From positions 1-11,067 of the forward strand of contig DXWR01000050.1 in NCBI GenBank assembly GCA_019416775.1: a DNA stretch of 11,067 bases. The letters run 5' to 3'. A model generated the notes under the pieces. That model was not told where the DNA came from and made no database searches. It saw only the letters and a list, made by a program, of their open reading frames with translations. A program made the translations under genes and the position numbers. Of this stretch, positions 1 through 5,915 are shown one piece after another; positions within the stretch are counted from its first letter, which is position 1, and each line of letters opens with the position of its first letter. The stretch is from Oscillospiraceae bacterium (GTDB lineage Bacteria; Bacillota; Clostridia; Oscillospirales; Ruminococcaceae).

Positions 1-1359
1 GAAGAAACCAGGGAGCCGGAAGAAACAACCTCCTCCCAGTCCCAGCAGCCGGAAATCGCAACCCCTCCGGCGCCGGAACAAGACGGGGCCCAAAAACCAA
101 CCGGAAACCAAGCCCAAACCCGGGACGGGGAAGACCAAGCCGCTGCCCCGGGGGAGGAACCGTCCCAAGCCGCCCCGAAACCGGCCTTCCAGGTGAATTT
201 TAAGGAGGACGCCTTTGAGGAGTTTGGGGAATTGGTGCCCACCCAGCGGGTGGAGCCTGCCCCGGCGGCGGCAGTGCAAAGCAAGCCCAAACGGGGCTGG
301 GTGAAGGTCACCATCACCTTGGTGCTGCTGGCCATCATCGGCTTTGTCTGCACCGTGGTGATTTTGTTTTTGGCGGACATGATGGGGGTCAACGGCAACG
401 GCGATCCCATCACCATCACCGTGGAGCCCAACACCGGGTTAAACGAGGTGTCCCAAACCCTCCACGACGCCGGTGTCATTGAATACCCGGACCTGTTTAA
501 GTTTTACGTCCGGTTTATGGCGGAGGACACCTCCATCCAGTTTGGGGAATTCGAGCTTTCCTCCGATATGGGCTACGATGAGATCATCCAAACCCTCAGC
601 ACCTACAACCGTTCGGATCAGATTGTCACCGTCACCATCCCGGAAGGGAGCACGGTGACGGACATCGCCCAGATTTTGGAGGACAACCGGGTCTGCACCA
701 AGGACGACTTTTATCAGGCGGTGAACAGCACCGAGTATCAGTACTCCTTCTTAACGGAGGAAGTGCTGGGCAACACCGGCCGGTATTTCCTGCTGGAAGG
801 CTATCTCTTCCCGGACACCTACGATTTCTACGTCAATGAGCACGCCAGCGAAGTGGTGGAAACCATGCTGGATAACTTTGCCGACCACTACACCAGCGAC
901 GTCCGTCAGGCGGTGGAAAACAGCGGCATGAGCTTGGATCAGATTGTGGTGATCGCTTCGGTGCTGGAGGCGGAAGCGTCCGGCAACACCGAGCAGATGG
1001 CCAACGTGTCCAGCGTCTACCACAACCGCCTCAGCGATTCCGGCACCTATCCCCGTCTGCAAAGCGACCCCACCACCCGCTATGCGGAAAACGTCATCAA
1101 GCCCTTCCTGCTGGAGGACGGCGCCATCGACGAGACGGACCAGGCCCTGCTGGACAGCTACAACACCTACGCCGGTTCCGGCCTGCCTGCGGGCCCCATC
1201 AATAATCCCGGCGTGGCGGCGATTTTGGCGGCGGCCCAGCCGGCGGACACCAACTACACCTATTTCGTCACCTCTCCCGACGGAAGCACCTTCCTGTATG
1301 CCAGCGATTACCGCACCCACCTGCAAAACTGTGAGCAGCTGGGGATCGACGGAGGGTAA
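1..1359 (+). CDS. mltG: Endolytic murein transglycosylase MltG (YceG-like), 5' end outside window
   Basis: MltG is a membrane-anchored lytic transglycosylase that cuts nascent glycan strands and so sets their length. The frame is open from the first base, so the real start lies upstream; a GTG at 193 is in frame but has no Shine-Dalgarno and is probably internal. The visible N-terminal ~100 residues are a low-complexity Glu/Pro/Gln/Ala-rich cytoplasmic segment, followed by one transmembrane helix (about nt 304-385) and then the YceG domain, with LysM-like stretches near nt 410-480 and 625-690. The family signature is clear: ASVLEAEAS with the first Glu (nt 967-969) in the position of the catalytic Glu, then VYHNRL and LQSDPT (nt 1057-1074), and a Gly/Pro-rich GLPAGPINNPG. 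The C-terminus is the usual short YFV...F..T..EH-type end, so the gene is complete at the 3' side. In Bacillus the same gene (yrrL) lies upstream of U32 genes, as here. The family assignment is firm. Confidence 0.95.
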   Translation, partial: EETREPEETTSSQSQQPEIATPPAPEQDGAQKPTGNQAQTRDGEDQAAAPGEEPSQAAPKPAFQVNFKEDAFEEFGELVPTQRVEPAPAAAVQSKPKRGWVKVTITLVLLAIIGFVCTVVILFLADMMGVNGNGDPITITVEPNTGLNEVSQTLHDAGVIEYPDLFKFYVRFMAEDTSIQFGEFELSSDMGYDEIIQTLSTYNRSDQIVTVTIPEGSTVTDIAQILEDNRVCTKDDFYQAVNSTEYQYSFLTEEVLGNTGRYFLLEGYLFPDTYDFYVNEHASEVVETMLDNFADHYTSDVRQAVENSGMSLDQIVVIASVLEAEASGNTEQMANVSSVYHNRLSDSGTYPRLQSDPTTRYAENVIKPFLLEDGAIDETDQALLDSYNTYAGSGLPAGPINNPGVAAILAAAQPADTNYTYFVTSPDGSTFLYASDYRTHLQNCEQLGIDGG

Positions 1360-1381
1360 GATGGGCGGATAGCGCCATCTT
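1358..1381 (+). terminator. Small hairpin overlapping the mltG stop codon
   Basis: AAGAT (1358-1362) and GGCG (1364-1367) pair with CGCC (1373-1376) and ATCTT (1377-1381), with one bulged G and a 5-base loop. It has almost no T tract, so it may only be an RNA 3'-end stabiliser placed before the stronger hairpin at 1398-1434. Confidence 0.3.
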
Positions 1382-1397
1382 TGAGAGAAAAGATTCG

Positions 1398-1440
1398 CGA
1401 CGGCCTTCTTGAGTGGGTTTCTCAGAGGCCGTCGTGGTTT
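1398..1440 (+). terminator. Hairpin terminator of mltG
   Basis: CGACGGCCT (1398-1406) pairs perfectly with AGGCCGTCG (1426-1434), and the stem continues inward through CTTGAG/CTCAG around a TGGGTTT loop. The 3' flank TGGTTTGT is a weak T tract. It lies 38 bases after the mltG stop and before the repeat element, so it is the most likely end of the mltG transcript. Confidence 0.6.
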
Positions 1441-1448
1441 GTAATATG

Positions 1449-1913
1449 AAGTTTGGATCAAACCTTTTTAAAGGTTTGTCAGGGGTGCAGGGGGTGACGA
1501 AACGTCCAAGGACGTTCCTCAGTCCCATCTTGACGGCCAAATAGGCCGGCCGTCATTTTGCTTCGCAAAAACCGATGGAACAGAACCCCCGCATAGGTGT
1601 TTTTTCTGCTTTCCTTCCTACACTCACTTGATGTTGGAAGGGAAGTTGTGGCAAAAAAATCTGGAAACCGCCTGCCCAATGGCGTTAGCCAGGGGCAGGG
1701 CAAACTGGAATCATCTGGAGTTGTTTTCCAACCGCTTCCAGCTCGACCGGCTTGTTGCCTACGGCAAGGCAGCCGGCGGTTTCCGGCTCGTCCCTTCCAC
1801 GGCTGACCCTCAAACATTAGATAGAAGCAAACGATTAGGGAGAAAAGAAACCCAATGCAGGGGCGTTGCCCCCTGCACCCCCACAATCCTTTAAAAAGGG
1901 TTGACCTAAACTT
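1449..1913. mobile_element. 465-bp non-coding element with ~50-bp terminal inverted repeats (MITE-like)
   Basis: The left end (1449-1499) and the reverse complement of the right end (1864-1913) align over about 50 bases with roughly seven mismatches and one gap; both contain AAGTTT, CTTTTTAAAGG and GGGGTGCAGGGGG. Inside is a second, nested inverted repeat: GGAAGGGA (1636-1643) and GGAAACCGCC (1663-1672) against GGCGGTTTCC (1775-1784) and TCCCTTCC (1791-1798). The left half also carries three hairpins: AACGTCC/GGACGTT (1501-1516), GACGGCC/GGCCGTC (1532-1554) and TTTTGC/GCAAAA (1556-1570). No reading frame in it looks like a protein. A partial inverted copy lies at 5532-5704. The terminal repeats and the second copy suggest a non-autonomous mobile or dispersed repeat; I see no clear target-site duplication and no transposase, so mobility is inference. 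Confidence 0.6.
1532..1570 (+). terminator. GC hairpin plus CATTTTGCTTCGCAAAA motif inside the repeat
   Basis: GACGGCC (1532-1538) pairs with GGCCGTC (1548-1554) and is followed directly by ATTTTGCTT, a short U run that itself forms a small TTTTGC-TTC-GCAAAA hairpin. The shape is that of an intrinsic terminator. The same module recurs at 3544-3582 (plus), 5556-5593 (minus) and, diverged, at 10781-10813 (minus). Confidence 0.4.
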
Positions 1914-1950
1914 TAAGTTTCCCATTTTCTACCAATAAAGGAGCGACCCC

Positions 1951-3183
1951 ATGGAACAAACCATCACAACCCGACCGGAGGTCCTTGCCCCTGCGGGGGA
2001 TTTGGGGCGGCTGAAGGCGGCCCTGCAATACGGCGCCGACGCCGTCTACCTGGCGGGAAAGGAATTCGGTATGCGGGGCGGCGTGCCCAACTTTGACCCG
2101 GACCAGTTGGCCCAGGGCGTGGCGCTGGCCCACCAAAAAGGGGTGAAGGTGTACGTCACCGCCAACACCCTTCAGCGCAACGACGAGATCGACCGCTACC
2201 CCCAATTTGTCTCCTACCTGGACCAAATCGGGGTGGATGGGGTGATTATCAACGATATGGGGGCTTTGATGCTCACCAAGCAGATCGCCCCCAACCTGGA
2301 ACTGCACATCTCCACCCAGTCCGGCATCACCAACTACCAAACCGCCCGGGCCTTCTATGAGCTGGGAGCTAAGCGGGTGGTGCTGGCCCGGGAACTGAGC
2401 CTGGAGGAAATCGCCCAGATTCGGGCCAAAACCCCGGCGGACCTGGAACTGGAAGTGTTCGTCCACGGGGCCATGTGTATGTCCATCTCCGGGCGGTGCC
2501 TGATCTCCAACTACCTCACCGACCGGGACGCCAACCGGGGCCAGTGCGCCCAGCCCTGCCGGTGGCGGTACCATCTGGTGGAGGAAAAGCGCCCCGGGGA
2601 GTATTTCCCCATTGTGGAGGAGCCGGACGCCGGCACCTACATCCTCAACGCCAAGGACCTGTGCATGATCCAGCACCTGGATAAACTGGTGCAGGCCGGG
2701 GTGTCCAGCCTGAAGATCGAGGGTCGGGCCAAGTCCGCCTACTATGTGGCGGTGGTCACCAACGCCTACCGCATGGCCTTGGAGGATTACCTGGCCCATC
2801 CCCAAAACTGGACCCTGCCCCAGTGGCTGGATGAGGAGGTGCGCAAGGTAAGCCACCGCCGCTACTCCACCGGCTTTTACTTCGGCAAGCCGGACCAGTA
2901 TTACGACAAAGTAGGGTACATCCGCACCTACGAATCCGCCGCCTTGACCCTGGATTGGCAGGAGGGCTGGCTGAAGGTGGCCCAGCGGAATAAGTTCTCG
3001 GTGGGGGAAACCCTGGAAGCGGTGATCCCCGGCGCCCACTTCCTGTCCATCCCGGTGACCGCCTTGGAGGATGAAAACCGCAACCCCATCCCCAACGCCT
3101 GCCATGCGGAGATGACCGCCTGGCTCCCCTGCGAAACCAAGCTGGAACCGGGGATCGTCCTGCGCCGGGCCACCGAAAAGTAA
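1951..3183 (+). CDS. Peptidase U32 family protein, TrhP/YrrO type (tRNA uridine 5-hydroxylation)
   Basis: Despite the family name, characterised relatives (E. coli TrhP/YegQ, B. subtilis YrrN/YrrO) help make 5-hydroxyuridine at tRNA position 34 using prephenate, and RlhA acts on 23S rRNA. The protein has 410 residues, the two-domain length of YrrO/YegQ rather than the shorter YrrN. The N-terminal part (PEVLAPAGD, YGADAVYLAG) is a TIM-barrel-like U32 domain. The U32 signature EVFVHGAMCMSISGRC is present around residues 169-183, and Cys176, Cys183, Cys199 and Cys203 form a cluster that could bind iron-sulfur. The C-terminal U32 domain includes RNKFSVGE near residue 350. The ATG at 1951 has AAAGGAG at 1937-1943. 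It sits 37 bases after the end of the repeat element, with a TTGACC that could be a -35 at the element edge (1901-1906) but no good -10. Family is firm; the exact RNA substrate is inferred from relatives. Confidence 0.9.
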   Translation: MEQTITTRPEVLAPAGDLGRLKAALQYGADAVYLAGKEFGMRGGVPNFDPDQLAQGVALAHQKGVKVYVTANTLQRNDEIDRYPQFVSYLDQIGVDGVIINDMGALMLTKQIAPNLELHISTQSGITNYQTARAFYELGAKRVVLARELSLEEIAQIRAKTPADLELEVFVHGAMCMSISGRCLISNYLTDRDANRGQCAQPCRWRYHLVEEKRPGEYFPIVEEPDAGTYILNAKDLCMIQHLDKLVQAGVSSLKIEGRAKSAYYVAVVTNAYRMALEDYLAHPQNWTLPQWLDEEVRKVSHRRYSTGFYFGKPDQYYDKVGYIRTYESAALTLDWQEGWLKVAQRNKFSVGETLEAVIPGAHFLSIPVTALEDENRNPIPNACHAEMTAWLPCETKLEPGIVLRRATEK

Positions 3184-3244
3184 CGGGGAATCTTTGGATT
3201 TACAGTTTTTTTACACCCACCCAGTGGCGAAACAAAGAGAAAAA

Positions 3245-3253
3245 TGGTATAAT
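3245..3253 (+). promoter_or_regulatory. Extended -10 promoter box (TGGTATAAT) at the edge of the palindromic element
   Basis: TG-N-TATAAT is a perfect extended -10. No convincing -35 is seen 16-18 bases upstream. A transcript from here would start near 3260, run through the palindrome 3249-3531 and meet the hairpin at 3544-3572, with no gene in between. It may therefore drive a non-coding RNA, or be chance AT-rich sequence in the inverted repeat. Confidence 0.4.
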
Positions 3254-3531
3254 GATTGCAAAGCCAATCATTCAGAGTGTCGAAAAAGGTTCTGGCGTGG
3301 CCTTGGCCCCTTCTGCTGACTGGGGGAGAGAAAACGATAAAATTCGCATTCTTCTTAAATGATACAAATAATATTGTTTTTCTCTCCCTCCGCCCAGCGC
3401 TTTGCACTGGCCAACAACGCTTGCGTTGTGCTCCCATCGTCAGAGGGAGGCAAGATTTCCACCGATCCTCGTAGCTTCACAACATTGAGGTTTGTTCGAC
3501 AAGCTGAATGATTATCAAAGCCAATCATTAT
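3249..3531. repeat. 283-bp nested palindromic element between the U32 gene and fprA
   Basis: The two ends are inverted copies of each other: TAATGATTG, AATCATTCAG and TGTCGAA on the left (3250-3285) match the reverse complement of 3495-3531, with differences mainly in a 7-base spacer and two bases before TGTCGAA. Each end also folds on itself, since AATGATTG...CAATCATT is an 8-bp stem on the left. Inside, GGGGGAGAGAAAAC (3322-3335) pairs with a stretch ending CTCTCCCTC at 3390, and the same CTCCCTC (3384-3390) can instead pair with GAGGGAG (3443-3449); ACAACGC-TT-GCGTTGT (3413-3428) is another hairpin. No plausible protein is encoded. It could be a small inverted-repeat mobile element or a structured RNA. 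TA flanks the left end (GTAT) and the right end (TTAT), but a target duplication cannot be shown. Confidence 0.55.
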
Positions 3532-3543
3532 GATTCCCCTCTT

Positions 3544-3582
3544 GACCGGCGCAATGTCCGGCCGGTCATTTTGCTTCGCAAA
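3544..3582 (+). terminator. GC hairpin plus CATTTTGCTTCGCAAAA motif, terminator-like
   Basis: GACCGGC (3544-3550) pairs with GCCGGTC (3561-3567) and is followed by ATTTTGCTT and its small GCAAAA hairpin. The stem sequence differs from the copy at 1532-1570 by paired changes while the tail is identical, which suggests the structure matters. It lies after the palindrome and just before the fprA promoter, so it would insulate fprA from upstream transcription. Confidence 0.5.
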
Positions 3583-3609
3583 AGCCGAGGGAAATCCAAC
3601 AGATTTTCA

Positions 3610-3618
3610 TGGTATACT
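3610..3618 (+). promoter_or_regulatory. Extended -10 promoter of fprA (TGGTATACT)
   Basis: TG at 3610-3611 followed by TATACT (3613-3618) fits an extended -10 element. No good -35 is seen 17 bases upstream. A start near 3625 would give a leader of about 50 bases that opens with the hairpin at 3626-3644. Confidence 0.5.
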
Positions 3619-3625
3619 AAATCAA

Positions 3626-3648
3626 ACGGGCAGGTCCTGCCTGTTTTT
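3626..3648 (+). promoter_or_regulatory. Terminator-like hairpin in the fprA leader
   Basis: ACGGGCAG (3626-3633) pairs with CTGCCTGT (3637-3644) around GTC, giving eight pairs including one G-U, and T residues continue to 3648. It falls at the very 5' end of the predicted fprA transcript and before its ribosome binding site. It could be a 5' stabilising hairpin, an early attenuator, or the terminator of an upstream transcript; no ligand-binding RNA is recognised. Confidence 0.4.
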
Positions 3649-3675
3649 GGAATCAGAACGGAGGGTTAAAACAAT

Positions 3676-5472
3676 ATGGTTACCATTACCGACAGCATCA
3701 AGTATGTAGGCGTCAACGATCACCTAGTGGATCTGTTTGAGGGACAGTATACCGTTCCCAACGGAATGTCCTACAATTCCTATGTGATTTTGGATGAGAA
3801 AATCGCCGTGATGGATACGGTGGACATCAAATTCACCCATGAGTGGCTGGACAACCTGGCGAATGTTCTGGACGGCAGAAAGCCGGATTATCTCATCGTC
3901 CAGCACATGGAGCCGGACCACTCCGCCAACATCCAGAATTTCCTGACCGTGTATCCCGGCACCACCGTGGTGGCTTCCGCCAAAGCCTTCGCCATGATCG
4001 AGAGCTTTTTCGGCACCACCCTGGAAAACCAGAAACTGGTGGTGGGGGAAGGGGATACCCTTTCGCTGGGCAACCATCAGCTGACCTTCGTCACCGCCCC
4101 CATGGTCCACTGGCCGGAAGTGATCGTTACCTACGACAGCACCGATAAAGTGCTGTTTTCCGCCGACGGCTTTGGCAAGTTCGGGGCCCTGGATGTGGAG
4201 GAAGACTGGGACGACGAAGCCCGCCGGTACTATATCGGCATTGTGGGCAAATACGGCGCCCAGGTGCAGAATCTGCTGAAAAAGGCCGCCGGACTGGACA
4301 TCGCCATGATCTGCCCCCTCCACGGTCCGGTGCTGAAAGAGGATCTGGGCCACTACCTGAACCTGTACCACCTCTGGTCCTCCTACACCCCGGAATCGGA
4401 GGGCATCGTCATCGCCTACACCTCGGTGTACGGCCACACCAAGCGGGCGGTGGAACAGCTGGCGGAAAAGCTCACCCGCAAAGGCTGCCCCAAGGTGCTG
4501 GTGTACGACCTGGCCCGGTGCGATATGGCCGAAGCGGTGAGCAGCGCCTTCCGGTACAATAAGCTGGTGCTGGCTACCACCACCTACAACGCCGACATCT
4601 TCCCCTTTATGCGGGAGTTCATCGACCACCTCACCCAGCGGAACTTCCAAAACCGCACCATCGGCCTGATGGAAAACGGCTCCTGGGCGCCTTTGGCCGC
4701 CAAGATCATGAAGCAGATGCTGGAAAACTGCAAGAAGATCAACTGGCTGAACACCACCGTGAAGATCAAGTCCGCCGTCAACGCCCAGAACCAGGAAGAG
4801 CTGGAGGCCATGGCGGAGGAGCTTTGCCGGGAATATATCGCCCGTTCCTCCGAAAGTGCGGATAAGAGCGATATGACCGCCCTGTTCCGCATTGGCTACG
4901 GCCTTTACGTGGTCACCTCCAACGACGGGAAAAAGGACAACGGCCTGATTGTCAACACCGTGACCCAGGTTTCGGACAACCCCAATCTGGTGGCGGTGAA
5001 CATCAATAAAACCAACTATTCCCACCACGTCATCAAGCAGACCGGCAAGATGAACGTGAACTGCCTGTCCATCGACGCCCCCTTCAGCGTGTTTGAAAAC
5101 TTCGGCTTCCAGAGCGGCCGCACCGCCGATAAGTTTGCCGGCTGGGACACCGTCCGCTCCGACAACGGGTTGATCATCCTGCCCAAGTATATCAACGCCG
5201 CCTTTTCCTTGAAGGTGGAGCAGTATGTGGATCTGGGCACCCACGGGATGTTTATCTGCTCGGTGACCGAAGCCCGGGTGATGAGCGACCGGGATACCAT
5301 GACCTACACCTACTATCTCAATCACGTCAAGCCCAAACCCCAGACGGAAGGGAAGAAGGGCTTTGTCTGCAAGGTCTGCGGCTATATCTACGAAGGGGAG
5401 GAGCTCCCCGAAGATTTCATCTGCCCCTTGTGTAAGCATGGCGCAGTGGACTTTGAACCCATTGGGGAATAA
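3676..5472 (+). CDS. fprA: Flavodiiron protein with flavin-reductase and short rubredoxin domains (FprA family)
   Basis: Flavodiiron proteins reduce O2 to water or NO to N2O in the cytoplasm of anaerobes. Four domains are visible in 598 residues. Residues 1-240 are the metallo-beta-lactamase diiron domain, with all expected iron ligands: His77, Glu79, Asp81, His82 (HMEPDH), His145, Asp164 and His216. Residues 243-390 are flavodoxin-like, with the FMN phosphate loop TSVYGHT (249-255). Residues 400-545 resemble an FMN-binding flavin reductase. The last ~35 residues are a rubredoxin with Cys565, Cys568, Cys583 and Cys586; only 14 residues separate the two CxxC pairs, the short form seen in rubrerythrins. 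The fusion suggests that electron delivery (flavin reductase, rubredoxin) is built into one chain, which is inference. The ATG at 3676 follows GGAGG at 3660-3664. The gene has its own promoter and terminator, so it is probably a single-gene unit. Family is firm; the O2 versus NO preference cannot be read from sequence. Confidence 0.94.
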   Translation: MVTITDSIKYVGVNDHLVDLFEGQYTVPNGMSYNSYVILDEKIAVMDTVDIKFTHEWLDNLANVLDGRKPDYLIVQHMEPDHSANIQNFLTVYPGTTVVASAKAFAMIESFFGTTLENQKLVVGEGDTLSLGNHQLTFVTAPMVHWPEVIVTYDSTDKVLFSADGFGKFGALDVEEDWDDEARRYYIGIVGKYGAQVQNLLKKAAGLDIAMICPLHGPVLKEDLGHYLNLYHLWSSYTPESEGIVIAYTSVYGHTKRAVEQLAEKLTRKGCPKVLVYDLARCDMAEAVSSAFRYNKLVLATTTYNADIFPFMREFIDHLTQRNFQNRTIGLMENGSWAPLAAKIMKQMLENCKKINWLNTTVKIKSAVNAQNQEELEAMAEELCREYIARSSESADKSDMTALFRIGYGLYVVTSNDGKKDNGLIVNTVTQVSDNPNLVAVNINKTNYSHHVIKQTGKMNVNCLSIDAPFSVFENFGFQSGRTADKFAGWDTVRSDNGLIILPKYINAAFSLKVEQYVDLGTHGMFICSVTEARVMSDRDTMTYTYYLNHVKPKPQTEGKKGFVCKVCGYIYEGEELPEDFICPLCKHGAVDFEPIGE

Positions 5473-5490
5473 CTTAAAAGTTTTTGGTGA

Positions 5491-5519
5491 GAAACATACC
5501 GAAGGTTTGTTTCGTTTTT
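5491..5519 (+). terminator. Intrinsic terminator of fprA
   Basis: GAAACATACC (5491-5500) pairs with GGTTTGTTTC (5504-5513) around a GAA loop with one T-T mismatch, followed by GTTTTT. It begins 18 bases after the fprA stop. Confidence 0.7.
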
Positions 5520-5531
5520 CTACAAAAAGCT

Positions 5532-5704
5532 GCTGGGGGTTCAGTTCCATCGGCTTTTGCGAAGCAAAATGACGGCCGGCCTATTGGGCCGTCAAGATGG
5601 GACTGAGGAACGTCCTTGGACGTTTCGTTGCCCCTTGCAACCCCACAAGTCCTTCGGAAAAACGATCTACGATCTTATTTTCCTAAAAGGATTGACCTAA
5701 ACTT
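5532..5704 (-). repeat. Partial copy of the 1449-1913 element, inverted relative to its left end
   Basis: Bases 5532-5644 match the reverse complement of 1482-1592 with, by eye, six mismatches and two single-base gaps, including one uninterrupted identical run of 42 bases. The three hairpins are all kept: GACGGCC/GGCCGTC at 5571-5593 and, to the right, the GTCC/GGAC pair near 5611. The outer part diverges and has an extra ~30-base inverted repeat (GGAAAA...TTTTCC, 5656-5682), but the outer edge TTGACCTAAACTTTA (5692-5706) is identical to 1901-1915 at the right end of the first copy. It therefore looks like one end of the same element without the rest. The A run that would act as a U tract lies on the minus strand, where no gene is near. 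Confidence 0.6.
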
Positions 5705-5830
5705 TACTTTTTCCACCCACCGGCGGCTCTCACAACAGAGGGCCGCTTCCTTGTTTTGTCCCTTACCCAAAACCCAGGGGAAGAAGTTTGTAAGTTTTCT
5801 CTAAAATTACAACGAAATTTTTCCTTTTAC

Positions 5831-5859
5831 TTGACGTATGGCCCGAAAAGTACTATAAT
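5831..5859 (+). promoter_or_regulatory. Sigma-A-type promoter of the transaldolase gene
   Basis: TTGACG (5831-5836), a 17-base spacer and a perfect TATAAT (5854-5859) form the best promoter in the window. The start would be near 5866, leaving a leader of about 50 bases. The near-consensus match suggests strong constitutive expression. Confidence 0.85.
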
Positions 5860-5915
5860 AAGGTTACATTCAGCTATGGTACTGCCACGGCTTAAAAAAC
5901 AGGAGGAACAGAACA

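Noticed and set aside
193..195. GTG at 193 as the start of mltG
   Set aside because: The frame is open back to base 1 and reads as a continuous Glu/Pro/Gln-rich leader, with no ribosome binding site before 193.
751..1461. Long minus-strand open frame opposite mltG
   Set aside because: It is antisense to a clear mltG coding region, Val/Gly/His-rich and without known motifs; it comes from codon bias in a GC-rich gene.
1597..1894. Two overlapping plus-strand frames inside the 1449-1913 element
   Set aside because: No ribosome binding site, low-quality composition, and the DNA is explained by nested inverted repeats; I do not think they encode protein.
1906..3105. Long minus-strand frame opposite the U32 gene
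   Set aside because: Same shadow pattern, no family motif, and the plus strand has a full U32 signature with a good ribosome binding site.
3256..3474. Small plus-strand frame inside the palindromic element
   Set aside because: It covers both arms of internal hairpins and has no Shine-Dalgarno or family resemblance.
3249..3531. CRISPR array or phage attachment site
   Set aside because: The repeats are inverted rather than direct and evenly spaced, and no cas, integrase or tRNA gene is near.
3724..5550. 608-residue minus-strand frame opposite fprA
   Set aside because: The His/Val/Gly-rich composition is that of antisense GC-rich DNA; the plus strand encodes the complete flavodiiron protein.
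1449..5704. Composite transposon carrying U32 and fprA between two element copies
   Set aside because: Both genes are housekeeping types with ordinary composition, no transposase is present and the right copy is only partial; nothing shows the genes moved together.
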